Shown: one piece after another, positions 6,792-15,233 of the stretch
Numbering within the stretch: position 1 is the first letter of the stretch
How the letters are laid out: each line of letters opens with the position of its first letter
Assembly (NCBI RefSeq): GCF_001043025.1
Contig: NZ_JYLD01000025.1
Location: forward strand, 1 to 38,644
DNA from: Pseudomonas helleri
GTDB taxonomy: Bacteria > Pseudomonadota > Gammaproteobacteria > Pseudomonadales > Pseudomonadaceae
Length of the DNA stretch: 38,644 bases
Direction: 5' to 3'
Position numbers and translations under genes: made by a program
Notes under the pieces: generated by a model
Database searches by the model: none
Told to the model about the DNA's origin: nothing
What the model saw: the letters and a program-made list of their open reading frames with translations, nothing else

Positions 6792-8933
6792 TCACTGTGA
6801 TGAAGGCGGCATATCAGGCAACAAAAGCGCAGAATGCGGCGGTTCGGCTGCCGCTTGTGCCGCTTGTGCGGTTTGCCCGGTGTCACGCGCAGGTATCAAA
6901 AAGCCCTGTGGATAATGTTGTGCAAAATGTACATCGGCTGAATTATCCACAAGCTTTTTAAGTCGTTCATTGAATGCCCGCGTAATAGAGCCCTGCGCAC
7001 CGGACATCGTTCTGAACTGCGCGGTAATCGTGACCCCGTCGAGGTTCATGCTGTCGATCCCGTACACGCTCATCGCCCCCTGCAAACTCAGACTGAGCAA
7101 CGGGTCGTCGCTGATCTGCCGCCCTGCCTCGCTGATCAAGTCCGAGGCTTTATCCATATCGCTGTCATAGGTGAACTGGACGGCGAAATATGCGTAGGCA
7201 AATTGCCGCGAATGGTTGATCACCGCCTTGATCTGACCGAAGGGCACCGAGTGCACATAACCGCGTGAATCGCGCAGCCTCAAGGTTCGGATAGTCAGCC
7301 CTTCGACCGTGCCGGCGTGGTTGGAGTCGATCTCTACCCAGTCGCCCACCGAGATGGTGTCTTCTATAAGGATGAACAGCCCGGTGATGACGTCTTGCAC
7401 CAGTTGCTGGGAGCCAAAGCCGATCGCCAGGCCGATCACCCCCGCGCCCGCCAGAAACGGGGTCACGTTTACGCCCAGGTTGGCCAGGGTGGTGATGGTG
7501 AAGATCACCGCCAGCACCACTTTTATCGCATTGCGGATCAACGGCAGGATGGTTCTGATGCGGGTGCTCGGTGCGTGAGTGCCGCGCCGTGTGACCGGAG
7601 GCTCCAGAACTTGCTGAATGGCGGTATCCATCACCACCCAGGCCAGCCAGGTGACCAGAAAAATCAGCAGGATGTGCCCAAGCGAGTCACTGATCACTTG
7701 CCCCGTGTGGCTATCGGAGGCAAACGCCAACACAGAGAACCCCCAGATCTGCGCCAGCAATTCGATGAAGGCCACGGCCAGCAGAATGCGCAACAGCACA
7801 TACACCACCATCATCAAACGCACCCGGTAGGCGCCGTTGGAGCGCAGGAGTGTGGTGAATGAGTGGTGCAAAAGCGAGCCCAGAAACACCGTTGCAATCA
7901 GCAAACCTGAAGTCAGCAATGCACTGCGCAGCGCCCGCCCGCTGCCCTCGCCGACGCCCACCAGGTCCAGCGCCGAGACCAGCAGCATGAGCAGAATGGG
8001 CCAATACCAGAGCACCGAGAAAATCCGCAGCGACTCCTGGAATGCAGGCTGCCCCAAGCGCTGCGCCAGCGCTCGATTGCGAATCAGTTGCCCCACTGGG
8101 CGGCGCAACTTGATCGCCAGATAAGCGAAGATGGCGCACGCGACCAACCCCGAAAATATAGAGAGACAACTGGCGATATTAGCGCCCAGCGTGAGCCCGA
8201 CCTGCGGGGTGTCCAGCCCGTCACTCAACGCAGCAAAGAACCCCATCGCGAACAACGGACGCACACAGTGCTGACGAATAATCCGCACGGCGGGCCGTTT
8301 GTGGCCGGCATCGAGCATCGCGATCAATGACATCACCAGCGCCGCACAAAACACCCCGCTGCTGCCGGCATAGGTCAAACACACTGCCAGAGCACGGCCA
8401 ATTGAGCTGGGCAGCAAGTGGCTGCCGAACACGATGACGACCAACGACAGCACCGCAGGCAGCAAGTACGGCACTCCGGCGCGCAACAGCCTTTGCAGGC
8501 GCGGACGCGCTTGCACGACGCGGGTGTTGTTCAAAGAACGTACCAGTAGTTTGCCTGCCAGCATCAACCCGGCAAAAACGCCAGACCAGACAACCAGCAA
8601 CACGAAAAAGTCGCCCACACCATTTTTATCAGGCTGCTCGACCACCTTGTCGGCCAGCACCCCGGCTTCATGGGCTGCCCGCTCAGCACGCAGGCGCCAG
8701 ATATCCAGCAAGTGCTTGCTCAACCCTAACTGGTCTTGCACATCATCAATGCTGGAACCCAAGACCCCGAGCAGCCCGCCGTCTACCAGTACCGGCGGTT
8801 TGCCGTCGGTCTCTTCGGCTTTGATAACCGAGGCCAGGGTGGGTGCCGCTTGAAGCATGCCGTTGCCTGACAGCAACAGGATGAGGAACACAAAAACTGT
8901 TTTGAATTTGGACAAACCCGGGGCCCCATGCAC
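6792..8933 (-). CDS. Large MscS-type mechanosensitive channel
   Basis: This 713-residue inner-membrane protein has a signal-like start (MLQAAPT cleavage region), about ten transmembrane helices and a C-terminal MscS module. The module includes LAIGFGSQQLVQDVITGLFI (pore helix and linker), VGDWVEIDSNHAGTVEGLTI and RGYVHSVPFGQIKAVINHS (beta domain). The size places it with the larger MscS relatives (YbdG/YbiO-like) that protect against osmotic downshock. The annotated start is GTG at 8933; a TTG at 8915, directly before SKFKTVFVF, would give a cleaner signal peptide. It is transcribed away from the biosynthetic cluster. Two DnaA-box-like 9-mers lie in its C-terminal codons. Confidence 0.9.
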   Translation of the reverse strand: MHGAPGLSKFKTVFVFLILLLSGNGMLQAAPTLASVIKAEETDGKPPVLVDGGLLGVLGSSIDDVQDQLGLSKHLLDIWRLRAERAAHEAGVLADKVVEQPDKNGVGDFFVLLVVWSGVFAGLMLAGKLLVRSLNNTRVVQARPRLQRLLRAGVPYLLPAVLSLVVIVFGSHLLPSSIGRALAVCLTYAGSSGVFCAALVMSLIAMLDAGHKRPAVRIIRQHCVRPLFAMGFFAALSDGLDTPQVGLTLGANIASCLSIFSGLVACAIFAYLAIKLRRPVGQLIRNRALAQRLGQPAFQESLRIFSVLWYWPILLMLLVSALDLVGVGEGSGRALRSALLTSGLLIATVFLGSLLHHSFTTLLRSNGAYRVRLMMVVYVLLRILLAVAFIELLAQIWGFSVLAFASDSHTGQVISDSLGHILLIFLVTWLAWVVMDTAIQQVLEPPVTRRGTHAPSTRIRTILPLIRNAIKVVLAVIFTITTLANLGVNVTPFLAGAGVIGLAIGFGSQQLVQDVITGLFILIEDTISVGDWVEIDSNHAGTVEGLTIRTLRLRDSRGYVHSVPFGQIKAVINHSRQFAYAYFAVQFTYDSDMDKASDLISEAGRQISDDPLLSLSLQGAMSVYGIDSMNLDGVTITAQFRTMSGAQGSITRAFNERLKKLVDNSADVHFAQHYPQGFLIPARDTGQTAQAAQAAAEPPHSALLLPDMPPSSQ

Positions 8934-9573
8934 ATCCTTGATAGACCCACCGTACCAAATGATCAGGTTCGATACAGGGCACGTCTGAGTTTTCGATCAC
9001 CTACAGCGTAGTCAATGCCACCTCTGACGCCAGCAATCATCGACCGGGGGCTGCCTGAAGTGACGCCATAAAATACACGGCCAGACAAAATGTGTAACCC
9101 GAAGATCAGACGCCAGAAACTTCATACGCACCAAACAGCGATACAAGTTCTCAATATGTGAAGAGCATCACTATTATTAGAACCTCATACAAGAGCGAAT
9201 AAACGACAACTTTAAAACAAGTTTAAACCCCATAAACCCAAAAACTTTATCAAGGCAACACGCACGATTCAAAGCCGGCACCCCTTACAAAAAGCAAAAA
9301 ACGCGCAGACTGTTTAAATACAAAACACCCTATATAGCACACCTAATGTTTAGACGATTAAACAACTACAAACCCACTCCAAAACAAAACAACAACGCAG
9401 TGCACATTCCCATGTTTACGTAAATGAAAGTTTTCCTGACATATTTACAAACATAATTTCATCTATTAGAGTCGTTCGAATAGGGCATTACAGGCTTGAA
9501 CCCTCATTCGAGTACCACACTGCACTTTCACTATTTAATAGCCTTGTTTGTCTGACTGCCCGGAGATCGGAAA
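8934..9573. other. AT-rich intergenic region before the biosynthetic cluster
   Basis: These 640 bases separate the divergent channel gene and the cluster. I see no convincing gene. From about 9110 the base composition becomes AT-rich, with A-runs such as CCAAAACAAAACAACAAC, unlike the coding DNA on both sides. This suits a long promoter/regulatory region bound by nucleoid proteins. It must hold the promoter for the whole 18-gene cluster. The one clear structure is the leader hairpin at 9476-9511. Confidence 0.6.
9476..9511 (+). promoter_or_regulatory. Hairpin in the leader of the biosynthetic cluster
   Basis: TCGAATAGGG (9476-9485) pairs with CCCTCATTCGA (9501-9511) with a single bulged C, around a 15-base loop. 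It lies 63 bases before the TTG start of the first gene. It could be an operator palindrome for an unseen regulator or a structure in the 5' leader. Confidence 0.35.
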
Positions 9574-11310
9574 TTGGAAACAATGATCGATGCTATTTTG
9601 TGCGCCCTGGATAACCCACAGCAAAGTGCACTGCGCCACATTACGGTTATAGAAGAGAACGGGGAAGAAAAAAGCATTTCCTATGCGGCGCTGGCACAAC
9701 AAGCGTTGGCAGTCTCTTCAGCCCTGACTGAACTGGGGGTTGTTCGTAATGATTTGGTTATCCTTGCCCTGCCGGCTTCCATCGATCAATTGGTGTTATT
9801 GACCGGGTGCGTTTTGATTGGCGCTTTACCTTGCACGGTAGCGCTACCCGGAAGGCTGATGGCCGACTCCCCGCGCAACCAGATCTACGTGGCCTGTCAG
9901 TTGTTTGCACCGCGCCTGCTGATCGCATCCGAGAGCAACACCCCCGCACTCCAGCGTTTGCTTGCCCACCTGCCTGTACGGGTGTTCTCGAGCGCAGAGG
10001 TGAAGCTCGCTGCCAGTGCAGGGTTTCCAGTGCGTGTGGAGCGCTGCCAGGCAGACAGCGGCCATCATGTGCAACTGACCTCGGGCTCGACCGGTCGCCC
10101 CAAGGCCGCCATCCTCAGCCATCAGAATGTCATCTCCAATGTGCGCGGTATCGGCGGCGTGGTGGGTTACAGTGTTGAGCGCGGCGACGCCTCTGCGTCC
10201 TGGCTGCCGCTGCATCACGACATGGGCCTGGTGACGCTCTTGTCGAACGTGTATTACCAGGCGCCCCTGCTATTGATGCAACCGGCCAGTTTTATTCGCA
10301 ACCCGCTTGGCTGGCTCAAGCGCATGTCCAGTTTTGGCGCAACCACCACGGCTGCGCCGACGTTCGCCCTGCAGTATTGCATTCGCCGTTACCGCGAAGC
10401 GTCAATGAAAGACGTCGACCTGAGCAAGTTGCGCAATATCTTTGTCGGCGCCGAAAGAGTGGATGAAGCCTGCCTGAAGGAGTTTGCACAGACTTTTGCA
10501 CCGCACGGTCTTTCACGTTCTGCGCTGCAACCGTGTTACGGCATGGCGGAATCGACGCTGGCAGTGACCATGCATAACACGAACTTCAATTACGACAAGC
10601 AGGCGCTCTCCTACGTCATTGCTGACCGTATCGACTCCGGCGCAGTGATCGACCATTGGCAGGCTCGCCGCGCCGACGCCAACACTCGCAGGGTAGAAAC
10701 CGTGCTGTCGATGGGGCGCCCGATTGAGGGTATGCAGGTTGCCGTGAAGGCGCTGGACCGTTCTGACGCCAAGGACCGTGAAGTCGGCGAAATCTTTATA
10801 CGCGGTACGTCAGTCATGTCCGGCTATTTGCCCGCCGAAGGCCAGACCGAGCAGTACCAAAGCGGCGACTGGTTTGCGACCGGTGATATCGGTTATCGAG
10901 TGGATGAACACGTGTTTGTCCTTGGCCGCAAGAAAGAACTCATCATTATTCGGGGCAGTAATTATTTCCCGCATGAAATTGAAGACGTTATTGCATCACA
11001 CCCTTTACTGGCCAGCGGTGGCAATGCAATAGCGGCTTTCGGTATCTACGACGAAACACAGAGAACCGAGAGCCTGGCTATTCTGATCGAGCTTGAAGCG
11101 AAACAGGATCAAATAGAACTGCGCAGTCAACTTCAAAACCAATTGCGCGACAAGTTTGGATTTGGTGCGCACGCCATTACCTTCGTCCCTCCCGGAAGTT
11201 TGCCACGCACTACCAGCAACAAACTTAAGCGTCTGGAATGCCGCAGCATTTATCTCCAACTGGCGCTGGACAACATAGATAAAACCGAGACAGCGCAACT
11301 TATTAGTTAA
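9574..11310 (+). CDS. Fatty-acyl-AMP ligase-like enzyme (FAAL)
   Basis: This 578-residue adenylate-forming enzyme has the P-loop LTSGSTGRPKAA at about 168-179, SWLPLHHDMGLV and FVGAERVDEACLKEF. LQPCYGMAESTLAV, ATGDIGYRVDEHVFVLGRKKELIIIRG and the catalytic-Lys tail LPRTTSNKLKR follow. The HHDMGL, GAERV and SNYFPHEIEDV patterns are those of fatty-acyl-AMP ligases, which activate an acid with ATP and load it on an acyl carrier protein instead of CoA. The carrier protein two genes downstream is the obvious partner. A GGAG site 8 bases upstream supports the TTG at 9574; an ATG lies at 9583. It is the first gene of the cluster and probably sets the starter acid. Confidence 0.85.
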   Translation: METMIDAILCALDNPQQSALRHITVIEENGEEKSISYAALAQQALAVSSALTELGVVRNDLVILALPASIDQLVLLTGCVLIGALPCTVALPGRLMADSPRNQIYVACQLFAPRLLIASESNTPALQRLLAHLPVRVFSSAEVKLAASAGFPVRVERCQADSGHHVQLTSGSTGRPKAAILSHQNVISNVRGIGGVVGYSVERGDASASWLPLHHDMGLVTLLSNVYYQAPLLLMQPASFIRNPLGWLKRMSSFGATTTAAPTFALQYCIRRYREASMKDVDLSKLRNIFVGAERVDEACLKEFAQTFAPHGLSRSALQPCYGMAESTLAVTMHNTNFNYDKQALSYVIADRIDSGAVIDHWQARRADANTRRVETVLSMGRPIEGMQVAVKALDRSDAKDREVGEIFIRGTSVMSGYLPAEGQTEQYQSGDWFATGDIGYRVDEHVFVLGRKKELIIIRGSNYFPHEIEDVIASHPLLASGGNAIAAFGIYDETQRTESLAILIELEAKQDQIELRSQLQNQLRDKFGFGAHAITFVPPGSLPRTTSNKLKRLECRSIYLQLALDNIDKTETAQLIS

Positions 11311-11377
11311 CGCACAAGCAACGCTGTGACATCGACACGCTGACGCACTGCACCTTTTAATTACTGGATCACACACT

Positions 11378-12469
11378 ATGCACACTTTGATGCAAGGTGG
11401 GGAGACGGGTTCGTCACGCCATTCATTATTGAATGTGTGTGCGCAACCGGTTCTTCACCGCTTATCCCTCTATGGCGAACTTCCTGCTCAGTTGATCCAG
11501 ATTATTTCGCGCGCCTCAGTGCGACTGATGGATTCAGACATGTTGATTTCGCAGACAATGCACAACTATGAGGCTGCCGAACAATTAAACCGGCCCTCGG
11601 TGGCCCTGTCGCAGCCGACCCATGATCTGGAAACTATTCTGGAGCGCATTGAGCAAGACGGTCTGGCGTTGCACTACCGATCCTTCATGCAGAACTTCGC
11701 CCATTTGTTTTCGCTGTTCCTGACACCGGATCAATACGAACGGGCACGCACCAGCATTGATGCCGGCAGCGCCCTGCGCTTTCTGATGAGTGATGCCGGC
11801 GGCCCTACCCTCACGAGCTGGCGCACGGTCGCCCAGCCGGAAGGGGATGGTTTCAAGCTGCAGATCGACAAGGTCTGGGGCATGTACGCCAACCTTGATG
11901 GCATGGCAATCGTTGCCGCCCGCACGCCGGGCTCGTTTTTCCCGTCGGCCTTCCTGGTTTGGCCCGAGCAATACAAGAACCTCAAGCGAACGCTCTGCGG
12001 CGAGCCCTTTCTGGGCGATGTCGTGCAGTTGGGGAACGTCAAGGGCACGGTGCAGGTTGCCCAAGAAGATCGCCTGAAAGTGGGCGGGCCTGCGGTACTC
12101 AATAAATACCTGACAACAGTACGACCTTTTCTGGTGCGCGCACTGATGGCCCACCTGCAATGGCTGACAAGTCAGGGGCGCCTCGAACTCACGCCAGACG
12201 AGCGCGCGTCCCGCGACTTCATCGCCGCTGCCGCACGCACCAAGACGCTCGCCGACCGCTACGAGAGCGAAGACGTATACCGCGTGCTGGCACTGAAACT
12301 CGCCTCCAATGAACTGCTTTTGCATCTGGTTAGCCGCGGCGCCGTGGCGAGTTTTCTCGACCAGCGTGACCTGTTGGCGTTTACCAAAATGGAAGGCAGC
12401 TCTTACCGCTGTTATCACGAATTGCGCGCAAGCATGCGCGTGGCCAAGCCTGAACCCGAGTCAATTTAA
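11378..12469 (+). CDS. Degenerate acyl-CoA dehydrogenase-like protein
   Basis: This 363-residue protein shows only a faint family pattern. FLMSDAGGPTLTSWRTVAQ followed by GDGFKLQIDKVWGMYANLDG resembles the middle domain of acyl-CoA dehydrogenases (TEp-GSD..., G-KvwiTna). The C-terminal half is helical. The usual WEGTN-type end with the catalytic Glu is not visible. It may act on carrier-bound acyl chains, or be a non-catalytic partner of the large fusion enzyme downstream. It lies between the acyl ligase and the carrier protein genes, which suggests work on the loaded chain. The ATG at 11378 is used; its ribosome site is weak. Confidence 0.55.
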   Translation: MHTLMQGGETGSSRHSLLNVCAQPVLHRLSLYGELPAQLIQIISRASVRLMDSDMLISQTMHNYEAAEQLNRPSVALSQPTHDLETILERIEQDGLALHYRSFMQNFAHLFSLFLTPDQYERARTSIDAGSALRFLMSDAGGPTLTSWRTVAQPEGDGFKLQIDKVWGMYANLDGMAIVAARTPGSFFPSAFLVWPEQYKNLKRTLCGEPFLGDVVQLGNVKGTVQVAQEDRLKVGGPAVLNKYLTTVRPFLVRALMAHLQWLTSQGRLELTPDERASRDFIAAAARTKTLADRYESEDVYRVLALKLASNELLLHLVSRGAVASFLDQRDLLAFTKMEGSSYRCYHELRASMRVAKPEPESI

Positions 12470-12496
12470 CCCGCTGTACCCCCAGGAGAAGCACCT

Positions 12497-12748
12497 ATGA
12501 CAACGACGACTGACACCCTCAACACGCTGGAACTTCTGAAAAAGGAAGCCGCCAAGATTCTCAATATCGAATCCGTCGACACCCATGTCGGCCTGGGCGA
12601 ACTGGGTATCGATTCACTCAACGTGGTTGAGCTGATCGTCTATTGCGAACAGCTCTACGGATCCATTGATCCTGAGCAACTCAACATCACGCAGTACACC
12701 ACCCTGGAGCAAATCGACAGTCAGTTGCAGCAGCAACAAGTCGCCTGA
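12497..12748 (+). CDS. Acyl carrier protein
   Basis: This 83-residue acidic protein has the phosphopantetheine motif LGIDSLNVVEL, with the attachment Ser at about residue 40 after a four-helix-type N-terminus. It carries the growing acyl or amino-acyl chain as a thioester. AGGAG precedes the ATG by about 7 bases. No phosphopantetheinyl transferase gene is in the cluster, so a housekeeping enzyme must activate it. It is the only carrier protein visible, so both acyl ligases may load it. Confidence 0.92.
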   Translation: MTTTTDTLNTLELLKKEAAKILNIESVDTHVGLGELGIDSLNVVELIVYCEQLYGSIDPEQLNITQYTTLEQIDSQLQQQQVA

Positions 12749-12780
12749 TCGCCAACCACCCTCATACCAGAAGCTCACCA

Positions 12781-13658
12781 TGTCGAACTCGCCGCCCTTT
12801 GCATCAACGCCGTCGCTTGGCACCGTTCCGGCTTTCAGGGTCCATACGGTTGCTTACCGGCGCACCGAAACGCCCTTTGTGTCGCCCCAGGTCAGCCTGG
12901 AAGATGCGGCGTTGGCGCTGGGGCAGCGGGTCGGCGATGAGGCTTGCCGTTATGCAAGCGACGCAGGCCCCATCGACGATTACGTGGTGAGCTCTACCGT
13001 GTTGTCGCAGTTTTTGGCTGACGGTTCGCCCCATGCAGGCTATTTCCAGGAGGCGCTCGCCAGCCGTTACGGGCGCCGCCCTGACTGGGTCACCAATGCC
13101 TACGAATGCACGGGCTGGGGTTTCATCCTGCGGTATATCCAGGGCAAGGCTCAGTTCAACGGTCGTCGCAGGCTGTTACTGCAGATTGTTGATACGGATA
13201 TCCACAATTTTACTTACTGGCTAGGCAACAACCGTTGGGGCAAATCCGGTTTTGGCATCTGCACGTTAGTGATTGATGTGATGCCAGAGCCCAACAACAG
13301 GCTGCTCATCGGCACTGCAAGCCAGGCTAATGCCCTGCTGCAATTAGGGCGAAGCCTGCGCAGTTTTACCGAGAGCCGGCCTGGCTTAGGCGTCGCGGTA
13401 CCGTTTTTTCCCGAGATGTCACGCCGCGCCCTGTTCAAGTGTTTCGACACGGCTTGCGTGCACGCCGACCATTATCAGCGATTCGGTCATTCCTTCGGCA
13501 GCGACCCCTGGCTTTCGCTACTGGCCGAGCTGGGCGCGGGCTCCGCGCACCCCGGCAGTGACTGCATCGTGTCTTCGCTGGCAATGAACGGCTATTTCTC
13601 GATTGCCCAGATAACGCTCGCACCCGATCTGCACTTTGCACTGGAAGGTGAACTGTGA
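12781..13658 (+). CDS. KAS III-like condensing/acyl-transfer enzyme 1
   Basis: I choose the ATG at 12781 (MSNSPPF) over an in-frame ATG at 12666 that lies inside the carrier gene. The 292-residue protein has a thiolase-fold, FabH-like pattern. Cys110 sits in TNAYECTGWGF, the nucleophile position. FGHSFGSDPW at 236-245 replaces the FabH GNTSAAS loop, with His237 where FabH has Asn. The FabH His of the PHQAN motif seems absent (VPFFPEMS). It is shorter than FabH. It could transfer an acyl group to a nitrogen or oxygen rather than condense with malonyl-ACP. Its stop overlaps the next start (GTGA), which implies translational coupling. Confidence 0.65.
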
Positions 13659-14227
13659 AGAACGCACACACCTGTTCGCTGCTGTTGCAGCGCAATCCGG
13701 ATCACAACCGGGCGATCTCCTGTTCGGCTCGCAACCTGCCACTGTTCGAAACCCACGACTATGCACGCCGGAGCGTGTACGCACACGACAACCCCACGCC
13801 GGTGCTGGTCAACAACCAGCAGTACTACACCCTTCTGTCGACGCTGGCCCGCCACATCTGGGACAGCTGCGGCGAACAAACGCTGATCCTGGTGCAGGTA
13901 CGCATGCCGTCTATCGACCTTGCGTTGCCAAAGAACCTGCTCGATCCACGCGTAACGCTGGGCGCCCACTTAAGCAATGAAGCCTTGTTCTGGGCACGCC
14001 AGCTACCGACACCGGTGGTCTGGATCAGCGCCGAACAGATTCGGCGCGACCTGTGGGACGGCGGCGATAACCGCCTGCACATCGCCGCCTGGAATTGCGC
14101 ACCAACGCCAGCCATCACCGAGTGGTTCTTACCCGAACTGGGCTACTTAACAGCGCAGGTGCACCCATCACCTGTGCATGAGCCGTTCACCACATCTCAA
14201 TCGAAACGCACGCACGTACAGGGGTGA
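13655..14227 (+). CDS. Unknown cluster protein, 190 aa
   Basis: I do not recognise this family. The GTG start overlaps the stop of the KAS III-like gene by 4 bases, and the next gene begins 2 bases after its stop, so translation is coupled on both sides. The N-terminal part has CSLLLQRNPDHNRAISCSARN with two Cys; the middle has LVQVRMPSIDLALPKNLLDP and a Trp-rich stretch (FWARQLPTPVVWISAEQIRRDLWDGG). There is no signal peptide or membrane helix. KAS III-like partners and dehydratases of the hotdog fold are possible but not supported by a motif. The tight coupling suggests a subunit of the neighbouring enzyme. Confidence 0.6.
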   Translation: MKNAHTCSLLLQRNPDHNRAISCSARNLPLFETHDYARRSVYAHDNPTPVLVNNQQYYTLLSTLARHIWDSCGEQTLILVQVRMPSIDLALPKNLLDPRVTLGAHLSNEALFWARQLPTPVVWISAEQIRRDLWDGGDNRLHIAAWNCAPTPAITEWFLPELGYLTAQVHPSPVHEPFTTSQSKRTHVQG

Positions 14228-14229
14228 TC

Positions 14230-15219
14230 ATGCAAACAGAGCACGAACAGACACTCGATGATGGCCAGCCGATCAAGTGGAATTTCTCAGTCGATGCGTT
14301 CATGTCGCAGACCTACGATTTCAGCGATGACAGCTTGAATGCGCTGTATCAGAAGACCAAGGCCAACCAATGGGATGTCAATACCGACATCGACTGGAGC
14401 TACGAGCTCAACCCGGACAACCCTCTGGGCATGCCGGACGGTACGTTGCTGATATACGGCACCGATGTCTGGAACAAAATGAATGAAAAAAACCGTGCCG
14501 AAATTCGCCATCACTCCCAAGGCTGGACCCTGTCACAGGTACTGCACGGTGAACAGGCGGCCCTGATCTGCGCATCGAAACTGGCGGTGGCTGAAGAAAG
14601 CCTCTCGGCCCGACTCTGCGCCGCCGGGCAAATCATCGATGAAGCCCGTCATATCGAAGCCTTTGGTCGTTTGGTCAACAGCAAGCTGCCGATCAGCTAC
14701 CCCATGAGCAAGGCGCTAAAAGGCCTGCTGGAAGAGACCATTACCACCAACAAACTCGACATGACCAACCTGGGCATGCAAGTGCTGGTGGAGGGCATTG
14801 CGCTGTCACTGTTTCAAAGCATGGTCGCCTACACCAAAGACCCGTTCATCAAAGACCTGATGACGCGTATTCAGCGCGATGAAGCGCGCCACTTCGCCAT
14901 TGGCCGTATCACCCTGGGCAGTGTGTACAAAGAAATGAGCAGCACTGAACGCAAGGAACGCGAAGAGTTTGTGGTGGAAGGGGCTTACACCTTGTACGAG
15001 CACCTGTGCGCCGACGACATATGGGAGCCGATGGGCTTATCCAAAAGAGAGTGCAGCCACCTGGTGAGGAGTTCGGAAGTGGCCAACTCCATGCGCCGTT
15101 CCATTTTCCGGCGGCTGGTGCCGACCATCCGCGAAATGGGCTTGCTGACGCCCCGTGTGAGCGATGCCTTTGAAAAGCTCAGAGTGCTGGACTACGCCGC
15201 CATGCCGATGCCGGCTTAA
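14230..15219 (+). CDS. Ferritin-like diiron oxygenase
   Basis: I take the ATG at 14230, with GGGG just upstream; a GTG at 14224 overlaps the preceding stop. The product has 329 residues. All six diiron ligands are visible: Glu108 (HGEQAAL), E138-x-x-H141 (IIDEARHIEAF), Glu188 (LVEGIAL) and E218-x-x-H221 (IQRDEARHFAIG). The N-terminal KANQWDVNTDIDW resembles a stretch seen in R2-like oxygenases. Such enzymes use O2 for N-oxygenation (AurF/CmlI type), desaturation or hydroxylation, often on carrier-bound substrates. With amine-forming genes nearby, N-oxygenation is attractive, but C-H oxidation cannot be excluded. It is probably cytoplasmic. Confidence 0.82.
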   Translation: MQTEHEQTLDDGQPIKWNFSVDAFMSQTYDFSDDSLNALYQKTKANQWDVNTDIDWSYELNPDNPLGMPDGTLLIYGTDVWNKMNEKNRAEIRHHSQGWTLSQVLHGEQAALICASKLAVAEESLSARLCAAGQIIDEARHIEAFGRLVNSKLPISYPMSKALKGLLEETITTNKLDMTNLGMQVLVEGIALSLFQSMVAYTKDPFIKDLMTRIQRDEARHFAIGRITLGSVYKEMSSTERKEREEFVVEGAYTLYEHLCADDIWEPMGLSKRECSHLVRSSEVANSMRRSIFRRLVPTIREMGLLTPRVSDAFEKLRVLDYAAMPMPA

Positions 15220-15233
15220 CAAGGAAGACAGTC

